Assembly (NCBI GenBank): GCA_015065045.1
Contig: SVRB01000001.1
Coordinates: 1-57,871, forward strand
Reading direction: 5' to 3'
DNA length: 57,871 nt
From: Oscillospiraceae bacterium
GTDB lineage: Bacteria > Bacillota > Clostridia > Oscillospirales > CAG-272
A model generated the notes under the pieces. The model searched no databases, was not told the DNA's origin, and saw nothing but the letters and a program-made list of their open reading frames with translations. Shown piece by piece: positions 37,477 through 45,808 of this stretch. The translations under genes and the position numbers were made by a program. Numbering within the stretch: the stretch's first letter is position 1; each line of letters opens with the position of its first letter.

Positions 37477-37707
37477 ATGAAAAACACAATAAAAGATAAA
37501 CAGAATGTTCTCAACGAATTGGTTCCGATCTTTATTCCCAAAAGATATAAAGAAGATGATGTACGTACCGTTTCTGTAAACGGAAAATACAAAACTATTC
37601 CTACAGGCAAACAGTTTTTTGTCGAAAGATACTTTGCTGAAGCAATTCAAAACTCTATGATAGCTGATGAAATGGCAGAAAAATATAAAAGAACTGTATG
37701 TAAATGA
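37477..37707 (+). CDS. Small phage protein, uncharacterised
   Basis: 76 residues, not recognised. It contains KRYKEDDVRTVSVNGKYKTI, then FFVERYFAEAI, and a charged C-terminus. Preceded by AAAGGAG. Its place between capsid and tail genes suggests a head-completion or connector role, but nothing in the sequence proves it. Confidence 0.6.
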   Translation: MKNTIKDKQNVLNELVPIFIPKRYKEDDVRTVSVNGKYKTIPTGKQFFVERYFAEAIQNSMIADEMAEKYKRTVCK

Positions 37708-37715
37708 GGTGCCTT

Positions 37716-38090
37716 ATGACATTAAGAGAGGCTATTTCAAAGTTTGACAGAGAATCAAAAAATAATATTCCTGACGATATTAAAATCGAGTGGGTATCAT
37801 TACTTGACTCTGCAATCTATAACGACATAATTCTTACTCACGAAACAAAAACACCCCTTTCATTTAGCGGTTACACAACGCAAACCGACGACAATACAGT
37901 TCTGCTTGTCCCCGAACCGTTTTCTGATATATACTTGCGTTTTCTTACCATTAAAAAAGACCTTTATCTCTCCGATATCTCAAGATACAACAATGACGTT
38001 GTACTTTATTCAACAGCATATCGCGATTTTGAAAACTATTACAACAGAAATAACATGCCTATTAAAAAAACATATTATTTCAATGCTTAA
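37716..38090 (+). CDS. Putative head-tail connector protein
   Basis: 124 residues. An upstream in-frame ATG at 37704 overlaps the GAGGTG ribosome binding site, so ATG 37716 is chosen, giving MTLREAISKFDRES. The sequence has LDSAIYNDIILTHE and a repeated pattern of tyrosines near YLRFLTIKKDLYLSD, like small gp6-type head-tail connectors. Overlaps nothing and is nearly contiguous with the preceding gene. Function inferred from size and position. Confidence 0.55.
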   Translation: MTLREAISKFDRESKNNIPDDIKIEWVSLLDSAIYNDIILTHETKTPLSFSGYTTQTDDNTVLLVPEPFSDIYLRFLTIKKDLYLSDISRYNNDVVLYSTAYRDFENYYNRNNMPIKKTYYFNA

Positions 38091-38117
38091 TCCATCTAAT
38101 TTAATAGGGGGTGTAAA

Positions 38118-39914
38118 ATGTTTTTCCCAAAATTAAAACCCTATAAACTTTCAGAAAACACAATTTCAACATTTGGTGGTATTGATAAAAATGCTGTAGG
38201 TATTGAAAATCTCTTCTTTGATACGCAAAACACAACCTCAGCAAACTTCCCTCTTGTTTCAACAAGAGAAAAAAGGGTAACTCTTACCACACTGAACAAC
38301 GTCCCCTCTGCCCTTCACACAACCAACGGCATTACCTTTGTTCTCGGAAGTTCGCTGTATTATAACAACGTACTTCAATTCTCCGGACTTGACACCACCA
38401 GCAAAAAGCAAATTGTGTCAATGGGAAGCAATATTATTGTTTTCCCTGACAACTATTATATTGACACAATGACACTTAACGAAAACGGTGTCTGTAAAGA
38501 AAAGGGATACCTTAATTGCCTGACATCCTTTAATCAAGTCGATATATGTGTTTATCCTTGCATACTTGGTATGTCTTACCCCTTTATCAGTGATACACAG
38601 CCCCAAAATCCTACTGACAGTATGCTTTGGCTTGATATTTCCTCAATCCCCAATAAAATGTTTATATACTCGTCGCAATCTAACACCTGGAGTGATATTG
38701 TCCCTACGCATATCTGCATAATGGCAGACCATATACATGAAGGTATTAAAGTTGGTGATGGAGTTGAAATCAGGGGTATTGGGGACGGAATTGACGGTCA
38801 GCATATAATTGCGGGCGTTGAAGAAAGTATAATATATATTTCCGGATATATTGATAGATACACTGAAATTTCATTGGGGACTAAAGAATCTTACTCCATT
38901 GAACGCTCGGTTCCCGTTATGGACTTTGTTTGCGAACATCAAAACAGACTGTTTGGGTGCCGTTACGGACTTAACAAACAAGGTGAGTTTGTTAATGAAA
39001 TATACGCTTCAAAGTTGGGAGACCCAACAAACTGGAACGTATATCAGGGATTATCTACCGACAGCTATTCAGCTTCATGCGGAAGCGAGGGTGAGTTTAC
39101 GGGTATTGCTTCATATATGGGCAATGTTCTTTTCTTTAAAGAAAACAGTATCCACCGTTTGCACGGCACCAAACCATCAAACTTTACCCTTTATAATGAT
39201 AATTATCCCGGAATTAAAAAAGGCTCTTACCCCTCTCTATGTATCTGCAACGGTTCTCTGTTCTACCATTCCAACGAAGGTATCTATTCATATTCGGGAA
39301 GCTCTCCCGTATTTATCTCAAGAGCCTTGGGGTTTGATAAATTTACAGATGCTGTCGCTTCAGTTGGCAAAAATATGTACTTTGTTTGCATGACTGATAA
39401 AAACCAAAACAGGCAATTATACGTTTATGATTTTATTAGAGAAATATGGCACAGACACGATAGCTCAAATTATTTATTCCTTTCAAAATATGATAACAAT
39501 ATTTTGGGCATTAAGCGTTTTGAAAACAAATATACGCTTGAACTTTTATTCTCATCGGAAATCCCTGAAAAATGTCAATCATTTTTCTCAAGCTCAATGA
39601 AAATTGAAAATAATTTTGATTGGTATGCAGAAAGCGGACTTATCGGGCTTTCATTTGATGATTGTAAATATCTAAACAAGCTTAAAGTTCGTGTTGAAAT
39701 AGATAAGGATAGCTCGTTTTCTATCTATGTACAAACTGACTCGGAACAGAATTGGGAGCTGTTCGAAACTTTGACAACCACTAAGCTTACCTCTAGAACA
39801 CTGCATATTCTTCCTCCTCGATGCGACCATTTCAGGCTGAAATTTGCAGGAAAAGGAAACTTCAAGCTATACTCTATAACTAAAGTTATTGAAAATGCAG
39901 GAGAGGTGGTATAA
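38118..39914 (+). CDS. Large tail or nozzle protein candidate
   Basis: 598 residues, mostly beta-strand, with recurring short motifs such as GITFVLGSSLYYNN, HRLHGTKPSNFTLYND and GSLFYHSNEGIYSYSG. The latter resemble beta-propeller-like proteins that stabilise packaged DNA or form the nozzle in short-tailed phages. No signal peptide. Ribosome binding site TAGGGGGTG. Its stop and the next start share one base (TAATG). Assigned by position and fold impression only. Confidence 0.55.
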   Translation: MFFPKLKPYKLSENTISTFGGIDKNAVGIENLFFDTQNTTSANFPLVSTREKRVTLTTLNNVPSALHTTNGITFVLGSSLYYNNVLQFSGLDTTSKKQIVSMGSNIIVFPDNYYIDTMTLNENGVCKEKGYLNCLTSFNQVDICVYPCILGMSYPFISDTQPQNPTDSMLWLDISSIPNKMFIYSSQSNTWSDIVPTHICIMADHIHEGIKVGDGVEIRGIGDGIDGQHIIAGVEESIIYISGYIDRYTEISLGTKESYSIERSVPVMDFVCEHQNRLFGCRYGLNKQGEFVNEIYASKLGDPTNWNVYQGLSTDSYSASCGSEGEFTGIASYMGNVLFFKENSIHRLHGTKPSNFTLYNDNYPGIKKGSYPSLCICNGSLFYHSNEGIYSYSGSSPVFISRALGFDKFTDAVASVGKNMYFVCMTDKNQNRQLYVYDFIREIWHRHDSSNYLFLSKYDNNILGIKRFENKYTLELLFSSEIPEKCQSFFSSSMKIENNFDWYAESGLIGLSFDDCKYLNKLKVRVEIDKDSSFSIYVQTDSEQNWELFETLTTTKLTSRTLHILPPRCDHFRLKFAGKGNFKLYSITKVIENAGEVV

Positions 39915-40837
39915 TGCAGCTCAATATCACACTCCCCTCTCTTTCGGATATTTCCGACAAGCAAAATTATAATAAAATTAAAGGTTATCTTGAAACACTA
40001 CATAATCAGCTTCAATATATGATGGTGAATATTGAAGACGATAATCTCTCTGATAATCTATCAGACACAATAAACACGGCATATCAAACAGCAAACCTCA
40101 CAAAAGAAACAACTGTCTTACTTGATGATAAATTATCAAAAGTCAGCCAAACAGCTGACAAAATCAACTGGCTTATACAAGACTCAAATTCATCAACCGA
40201 CTTTTCTCTTACGAGTTATGCCGCATCGTTAATTTCTGATACTATCAATATAACCGGTTACGTAAAATTCTCTGATCTCGAAAAATCAGGAAACACAACC
40301 ATCAACGGAAGCAATATAAAAACCGGCTCTATTTCCGCAGACAAGCTTTCTGTAAACGACCTATCCGCGTTGTCCGTCAGAATAGGTGGTTGGTATCTTT
40401 CTCCAACCTCCATCTCAAGTAACTTGAACGGCATGGGTTCTATCTTTTTTAATTCAGCCGAATCAGAGGATAATTACTGGATCAAAGCCTATGACGTTTT
40501 CGGTGATGTATCATTTTCTATTTCAAAAGACGGTACCTGCTTTATGAATGGCGATTATATTGCCAACGGCACTGTTTCTGCCGACAAAATCACAACAGAT
40601 TCAAACAAAAGACTTGATCTTTTGAATAATTATATGGGAACAAGAATCGGTAAAGAGCTCTGTATTTCTTCGCCTGATATAAATTGCCGACTTTTTATTA
40701 ACAACGCTAACATACTCACCTTTGATACAGGCACCGGAAACAGCGCTTTCTCTTTTGCTTTAAACAGAAACGGCTCGTCATACAGTTTATCTGTTCTTAA
40801 TGGATCCGGAACTGTTGTAGGTACGATAAATCTATAA
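39914..40837 (+). CDS. Tail fibre/spike-like protein
   Basis: 307 residues. After a helical N-terminus (about 1-100, predicted coiled coil in NTAYQTANLTKETTVL), two copies of a GSISADKL / GTVSADKI motif appear (about residues 138 and 218). Such motifs are typical of phage tail fibre and Gp58-like minor structural proteins. Beta-rich C-terminus with SFALNRNGSSYSLSVLNGSG. Probably a receptor-binding or baseplate protein; target unknown. Confidence 0.6.
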   Translation: MQLNITLPSLSDISDKQNYNKIKGYLETLHNQLQYMMVNIEDDNLSDNLSDTINTAYQTANLTKETTVLLDDKLSKVSQTADKINWLIQDSNSSTDFSLTSYAASLISDTINITGYVKFSDLEKSGNTTINGSNIKTGSISADKLSVNDLSALSVRIGGWYLSPTSISSNLNGMGSIFFNSAESEDNYWIKAYDVFGDVSFSISKDGTCFMNGDYIANGTVSADKITTDSNKRLDLLNNYMGTRIGKELCISSPDINCRLFINNANILTFDTGTGNSAFSFALNRNGSSYSLSVLNGSGTVVGTINL

Positions 40838-40859
40838 TTTAAACCATCAGGAGCGTCAT

Positions 40860-41240
40860 ATGAAATTAAAAAACAAAGACATTCTAAAATCGGTAAACTC
40901 TTTAAAATATCTATATGAAAAAGATAATATTCCCTTTTCTGCTGCCCTTGCAATCAGCGATAACATCTTATTGATTGATAAATTCTTAAGTAAATATTTT
41001 TTACAAAAAGAAGAAATAGACAATAAGCATCTCACCAAAGGCTCTGATAATACCGATACGCAAAGCACTGAAAAGTCATCTATCATCTACGGCCATGAGG
41101 AAGATTATCTCAAAGAAATTACAGAATTAAATGAAAAGATTATCGATATAAATATTAAAAAAATTTCTCCTAAAGAATTATTTAATATTTCCTTTTCTCC
41201 CAAATATATTGAAGGAATTTCATTTATGCTCGATAAATAA
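40860..41240 (+). CDS. Small phage protein, DUF1617-like
   Basis: 126 residues, mainly helical. MKLKNKDILKSVNSLKYLYEKD, split as MKLKNKDILKSVNSL and KYLYEKD, followed by AALAISDNILLIDKF, fits the pattern of short DUF1617-type phage proteins. The second half is acidic. Role unknown. Weak ribosome binding site CAGGAGCG. Confidence 0.5.
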   Translation: MKLKNKDILKSVNSLKYLYEKDNIPFSAALAISDNILLIDKFLSKYFLQKEEIDNKHLTKGSDNTDTQSTEKSSIIYGHEEDYLKEITELNEKIIDINIKKISPKELFNISFSPKYIEGISFMLDK

Positions 41241-41263
41241 TTATTTGATAAAGAGGTGATATT

Positions 41264-42175
41264 TTGTCAAACGCTTATAACTTAACAAACAAATATAAAG
41301 AAAGTAAAAAAGTCAAAGATGCCTTTGAAAAATATAATACGTACAAAAACACAAATAAGCCCAACGACTATTCTTATTCCGACTCTGAACTTTTATCAAA
41401 AACGCAGGATAAGTATTTCAATTACGGTGATTTTTCCTACGATGCCTCAAATGACCCTGCGTATATTCAATATAAGCAGATATATCAGTCAAACGGCAAA
41501 AAGGCTATGGAAGATACTGTCGGTAACGTATCTTCTCTTACAAGTGGATATGGTAATTCATACGCTTTGACAGCAGGTATGAATTCATATAATCAGTATA
41601 TGGAACAGCTGAACGAAGTCATTCCCGAACTCTACTCTGCAGCCTATTCCCGTTACGAATCCGAGCTTGACAGACTTGAAAACAAGCTTAGTTATTTGTC
41701 AAACAAGGATAAAACCGAGTACGATAGATATTTGGATCAATACGACATTTATTCCAGCGAAGTCGATTCACTGCGCGATCTTTACCTAAATGAATATAAA
41801 AACGATATTGCTATTCAGGAAGGCGAATGGGAAGATGCCTATAAATATTATTCGGCAAACCTTGATAAAGAAATGTTTGACAGCGAGCTTGCATACAAAA
41901 AAGAAGCTGACGCTACTGACAACTTTTATCGTTTCTATGATCTTTTGCTTGATGCAAGCAAAAACTCTCAAGCTATAGCAGAATCCAAAAACAACAATAA
42001 AGAAACGTTGCGCGAAGATGAAATATATGTAATTCTTGGCAAATACGGAGAGTATGATGCATTGGCAGCTCTTGATATGAACTATGACAGTGATGAAATG
42101 GTCAGAAACAAAGCTCTCGCTATGGGTATAGAAAAATCATATGTCGATGCTTATTTTGATGCAAAGAAAAAGTAA
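41264..42175 (+). CDS. Helical virion protein, uncharacterised
   Basis: 303 residues with TTG start at 41264, placed after GAGGTGA with the same spacing as the large terminase. Long charged helices dominate (about 100-220, rich in Tyr, Glu, Asp). A recognisable segment is VGNVSSLTSGYGNSYALTAG (about 85-104). The C-terminus has DEIYVILGKYGEYDALAALD. It may be an internal virion or ejection protein; no catalytic motif is seen. Confidence 0.55.
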   Translation: MSNAYNLTNKYKESKKVKDAFEKYNTYKNTNKPNDYSYSDSELLSKTQDKYFNYGDFSYDASNDPAYIQYKQIYQSNGKKAMEDTVGNVSSLTSGYGNSYALTAGMNSYNQYMEQLNEVIPELYSAAYSRYESELDRLENKLSYLSNKDKTEYDRYLDQYDIYSSEVDSLRDLYLNEYKNDIAIQEGEWEDAYKYYSANLDKEMFDSELAYKKEADATDNFYRFYDLLLDASKNSQAIAESKNNNKETLREDEIYVILGKYGEYDALAALDMNYDSDEMVRNKALAMGIEKSYVDAYFDAKKK

Positions 42176-42224
42176 CAAAATATCAAGCAAAACACTATAA
42201 TATAATGATATACAGGAGACTGAT

Positions 42225-42305
42225 ATGGCATATACATACAACAAAAACAATAAAACAACAAAACGACATTCCTTTATACCTTATTCGATCGAGGTGATCA
42301 TATGA
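42225..42305 (+). CDS. 26-residue phage microprotein
   Basis: ATG 42225 lies six bases after AGGAG and encodes 26 residues ending in SFIPYSIEVII. Basic and Asn/Thr-rich first half. Its stop overlaps the next ATG (ATGA at 42302-42305), so it may serve mainly to couple translation to the XhlA-like gene, or be a tiny protein in its own right. Confidence 0.45.
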   Translation: MAYTYNKNNKTTKRHSFIPYSIEVII

Positions 42306-42544
42306 ATCCCGAGCTCTTTATGTCACTTACCGGTGTTTTAGGAAGCTTTTTAGGCACACTTGCCGGTATAATGATCAACTCAAAGCTGATGAATTACAGA
42401 ATCGAACAGCTCGAAAAAAAGGTTGACAAACATAACAAGGTTATTGACCGTGTTTACAGCCTCGAAAAACACACCGCAATCATCGACGAAGATATCAAGG
42501 TTGTTAATCACCGTATATCCGACCTTGAATTATATCACAAATAA
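42302..42544 (+). CDS. XhlA-like membrane protein of the lysis module
   Basis: 80 residues: one N-terminal membrane helix (about 5-28, LFMSLTGVLGSFLGTLAGIMI) given here as a position only, then a heptad-type coiled coil (EQLEKKVDKHNKVIDRVYSL). Common beside holin genes in clostridial phages, often called hemolysin XhlA-like. Likely assists the holin in membrane disruption. Confidence 0.65.
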   Translation: MNPELFMSLTGVLGSFLGTLAGIMINSKLMNYRIEQLEKKVDKHNKVIDRVYSLEKHTAIIDEDIKVVNHRISDLELYHK

Positions 42545-42566
42545 CTTTTTGAAAGGTGTTGTCTAT

Positions 42567-42800
42567 ATGAAAATAAATTGGAAAAGAAAGCTTACAAGCA
42601 GAAAATTTTGGATGGCTATAGTGGGGTTCACTACTCCGCTCATGATTGCTTTTGGCATTTCTAAAGATACCGCTTCTCAGGTTGCCGGAATAATTATGTC
42701 AGGAGCTTCCTGTATTGCATACATACTTGGAGAAGGCCTTGTGGATGCGGAAAATCTCTCTAATTCAAATTACACGCATATGACTGATTTTAAAGAATAA
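42567..42800 (+). CDS. Phage holin
   Basis: 77 residues. ATG 42567 follows GAAAGGTG. The protein opens MKINWKRKLTSRKFWMAI, the pattern of the Bacteriophage holin family, with two hydrophobic helices (about 16-32 and 38-58) and an acidic tail. Holins open the membrane for the endolysin. Directly before the lysozyme gene. Confidence 0.8.
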   Translation: MKINWKRKLTSRKFWMAIVGFTTPLMIAFGISKDTASQVAGIIMSGASCIAYILGEGLVDAENLSNSNYTHMTDFKE

Positions 42801-42816
42801 AAAGGAGTAGATTCAG

Positions 42817-43857
42817 ATGAAAAAATTTGGAATAGACATCTCCAGATGGCAGGGAGATTTTAACTTGTCCGCCGCTGTCAAAGAAGGTGTTTCATTCATT
42901 ATCTTAAAAGGCGGAGGAGGAGATGACGGCCTATATACAGATAGCAAATTCGAAGAAAATTACAATACCTCCAAAAAACTTAATATCCCCGTTGGAGTAT
43001 ATTGGTTCAGCAAAGCCGTTACCACGGAGGATGCAATCTCTGAAGCTGATTACTTTTTTAAAAACATTCTTCAGTCCAGACAGTTTGAGCTTCCTGTTTT
43101 TATCGACGTTGAGCATGAAGAAATGCTCAGCTTAAATAAAGACAAGGTTACCGACATCATAAAAAGCTGGTGTAGTTACCTCGAAAATAAAGGATACTGG
43201 GTAGGTATATACTCAAGCGTATATGCTTTCTCAAAGCATATGAATGACAAAGAGCTTGAAAAATATACACACTGGGTCGCTCAATGGTCTAAAGAGTGTA
43301 CATACAAAAACAAAGACATTTTGGGCTTTTGGCAGTTCGGCGGAGACACAAACCTCTTACGCTCAAATACGATTGCAGGAGTTGTATGCGACCAAAACTA
43401 TATGTATTCTGATTTTCCAAAGCTGATCAAAGAAAAAAACCTTAACGGCTTTTCAGATTTATCGCAAAATGCCCCCCCTGTTTCAGCAACGCCCCGCAAA
43501 TCGGTAGGAGAGCTTGTACAGGAAGTTATTGCAGGAAAATGGGGTAATGGTAATGACAGAAAAAACAAGCTTACCGATGCAGGTTATGACTACAACGAGG
43601 TTCAATCGGCTGTTGACGCTTTTCTTTCTAAGAAAACATCTCCCTCTAAGAACAACGTTATTAAAGGCGGCGATCTTGTCAGGTTATCAGCCGATGCGGT
43701 AATTTACGGTACAAACAGTAAATTTGCTGACTTTGTTTATAAAAATTTACTCTATGTCAGAGAATTAAACAACAACAGAGCGGTAATTTCCACAGTTCCC
43801 GATGGCCCCATCACCGGTGCCGTTGATGTTAAATATTTAACCAAACACAATCCGTAA
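42817..43857 (+). CDS. GH25 lysozyme (endolysin)
   Basis: 346 residues. Residues 1-200 are a GH25 lysozyme domain cutting the MurNAc-GlcNAc bond: FGIDISRWQG near the start and the catalytic acids in FIDVEHEE (Asp97, Glu99), plus ILGFWQFGG. A Cpl-7-type wall-binding repeat follows (SVGELVQEVIAGKWGNGNDR, about 227-246). The last about 60 residues are a small beta domain. No signal peptide, so it depends on the holin. Stop is just before a shared terminator. Confidence 0.93.
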   Translation: MKKFGIDISRWQGDFNLSAAVKEGVSFIILKGGGGDDGLYTDSKFEENYNTSKKLNIPVGVYWFSKAVTTEDAISEADYFFKNILQSRQFELPVFIDVEHEEMLSLNKDKVTDIIKSWCSYLENKGYWVGIYSSVYAFSKHMNDKELEKYTHWVAQWSKECTYKNKDILGFWQFGGDTNLLRSNTIAGVVCDQNYMYSDFPKLIKEKNLNGFSDLSQNAPPVSATPRKSVGELVQEVIAGKWGNGNDRKNKLTDAGYDYNEVQSAVDAFLSKKTSPSKNNVIKGGDLVRLSADAVIYGTNSKFADFVYKNLLYVRELNNNRAVISTVPDGPITGAVDVKYLTKHNP

Positions 43858-43860
43858 AAC

Positions 43861-43899
43861 AAAATCTCCCGAACACACATAACTGTTCGGGAGATTTTT
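43861..43899. terminator. Bidirectional terminator at the cassette end
   Basis: AAAATCTCCCGAACA / TGTTCGGGAGATTTT stem with T-runs in both directions; ends both the phage cassette and the dehydratase transcript. Confidence 0.9.
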
Positions 43900-43902
43900 A
43901 TT

Positions 43903-45780
43903 TTATTTTTGAATTATGTAAGTCGGCACGATCTGCTTAACAAGCGAACGTATATCAAACGTATCATCCTTCATACACTGTCTCATTTCATGAAGAACAG
44001 CAAAGAAGTATTCATCATCCATCTCTATAGGTTTGCCTATATGGATAAGCTCGTTATCTGTTGCCTCAAGGCCCTCTTCACTCATAAGCAATTCTTCATA
44101 CAATTTTTCACCCGGACGAAGCCCTGTGAAAACTATATTTATATCCTTATACGGCTCAAATCCGGATAAACGAATAAGATTCTCTGCAAGATCCAATATT
44201 CTTACCGGCAATCCCATATCCAATACAAATATTTCGCCACCCTTTGCTGATGCCCCTGCCTGTAAAACAAGCGAAACAGCTTCGGGTATTGTCATAAAAT
44301 ATCTGATTATATCGGGATGGGTTACTGTTATTGGTCCGCCTGACTTAATCTGTTTCTTAAACAAAGGAATAACCGAGCCGTTACTGCCGAGAACGTTTCC
44401 GAATCTTACGGCAACAAACTCTGTCTTTGAATATTTGTCAAATGCCTGAACAAGCATTTCACAAATACGCTTACTTGCGCCCATAATATTTGTCGGGTTA
44501 ACAGCCTTGTCTGTCGAGATCATAACAAATCTCTTTACCTGGTATTTATCCGCCATCTGAACCACGTTAAGTGTACCAAAAACGTTATTCTTTATAGCCT
44601 CGTTAGGACTATCCTCCATAAGAGGAACGTGTTTATGAGCAGCTGCATGGTATACGATCTCAGGTCTGTATTTCTCAAAAACCATATCCATTCTCTGATT
44701 ATCTCTGACTGATCCTATCAAAACCACCAGATCAAGCATCGGATATGCTTGTCTTAACTCAAACTGGATATCGTAAGCATTGTTTTCGTATATGTCAAAT
44801 ATAATAAGCTGCTTAGGATTATATGCAGCGATCTGTCGGCAAAGCTCACTACCGATCGAACCACCGCCGCCTGTAACCATAACGACCTTTCCGCTAACAT
44901 AGTTCATCACAGAATCAAGATCGATTCTTATTGAATCTCTACCCAAAAGGTCCTCTATCTCTACGTCTCTGATCTGCTTTACATATTCATCTAAATCATT
45001 TGATTTATCCATCATTTGATTTAATGAAGGCATAGTCTTCACAACGCATCCGGTTTTTGCACATATATCAAGTATTTCAGTCTTATCCTTTTGATTACAC
45101 GACGGAATTGCAAATATAATATTTTTAATATCATATTTTTTCACGTTGCTCTCAATAGCATATCTGTTTCCGACAATACATACACCGTTCAAATACATAC
45201 CGTGCTTTGACTTGTCATCATCAATAATGCACTTGAAATTATATATATTATCCTTATACTTTTGAATATGGGCCATAAGCAGGTTACATGCGTCTCCTGC
45301 TCCGATGATCATCGTATTATTATCCGTATTGGGTTTATCGCTGGAATAAACCATTACCCTCTTGTTCTTATGCTCAACAATGTAAATAATAATACGCGAT
45401 ATGGAAATAAGTAATGTAGCAATTATTCCTGCAGATATATGAATCTTCAAATAATCACTCAAGACCAATACGTTACCTACAGAAAGTCCCACTGATATAT
45501 GGATCACGTACGATATCATTTGGGAGAAAAACAAAGCTAATATAAGCTTCATGATCTCCTGAAGCGTAGCGTAATACCACATAATCTTATACGTGTTCAA
45601 TACGTATAACATTACTGCATAAGATACTGCCTGAACAATAACTCCTGATGAAGATACGAAGAAATTCTCAACAGTAAAATTCAAACTTTTTACCAGTATT
45701 ACTGAAAAGGCAAGAGATACTATGGCAACAATTACATCAAATATTCTTAAAATATATGGTTTCCACTTGCTTATACGCAA
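43903..45780 (-). CDS. Membrane NDP-sugar 4,6-dehydratase (CapD/PglF type)
   Basis: 625 residues. Four or five membrane helices (about 10-125) precede a CoA-binding-like domain (IIGAGDACNLL, about 155) and an extended SDR domain with TGGGGSIGSELCRQIAAYNP (about 305). The active-site region ISTDKAVNPTNIMGASKR has the Met-for-Tyr substitution that defines the UDP-GlcNAc inverting or retaining 4,6-dehydratases PglF, WbpM and CapD. It starts synthesis of rare sugars for capsule or glycoprotein. Shares an operon with lysC, 28 bases upstream. Confidence 0.88.
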   Translation of the reverse strand: MRISKWKPYILRIFDVIVAIVSLAFSVILVKSLNFTVENFFVSSSGVIVQAVSYAVMLYVLNTYKIMWYYATLQEIMKLILALFFSQMISYVIHISVGLSVGNVLVLSDYLKIHISAGIIATLLISISRIIIYIVEHKNKRVMVYSSDKPNTDNNTMIIGAGDACNLLMAHIQKYKDNIYNFKCIIDDDKSKHGMYLNGVCIVGNRYAIESNVKKYDIKNIIFAIPSCNQKDKTEILDICAKTGCVVKTMPSLNQMMDKSNDLDEYVKQIRDVEIEDLLGRDSIRIDLDSVMNYVSGKVVMVTGGGGSIGSELCRQIAAYNPKQLIIFDIYENNAYDIQFELRQAYPMLDLVVLIGSVRDNQRMDMVFEKYRPEIVYHAAAHKHVPLMEDSPNEAIKNNVFGTLNVVQMADKYQVKRFVMISTDKAVNPTNIMGASKRICEMLVQAFDKYSKTEFVAVRFGNVLGSNGSVIPLFKKQIKSGGPITVTHPDIIRYFMTIPEAVSLVLQAGASAKGGEIFVLDMGLPVRILDLAENLIRLSGFEPYKDINIVFTGLRPGEKLYEELLMSEEGLEATDNELIHIGKPIEMDDEYFFAVLHEMRQCMKDDTFDIRSLVKQIVPTYIIQK

Positions 45781-45808
45781 TTATATCCCTCACTTTTTTT
45801 AAAATTTT

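Larger units (their letters stand above)
31055..43899 (+). mobile_element. Compact phage morphogenesis and lysis cassette
   Basis: Fifteen plus-strand genes in about 12.8 kb: terminase small and large subunits, portal, scaffold, N4-gp56-type capsid, two small connector-like genes, a 598-residue tail or nozzle candidate, a fibre-like protein, three uncharacterised virion candidates, an XhlA-like membrane protein, holin and GH25 lysozyme. No integrase, excisionase, repressor, replication genes, tape measure or tail sheath. No direct repeats or tRNA gene mark the ends; it is fitted between the gpsA promoter and the terminator shared with the dehydratase gene. All frames appear intact. It could be a decayed prophage, a defective bacteriocin-like particle or a domesticated gene-transfer-agent-like system. 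Confidence 0.85.

Noticed and set aside
31055..43899. Attachment repeats at the ends of the phage cassette
   Set aside because: Comparing the gpsA side with the terminator side by eye gave no shared word longer than chance.
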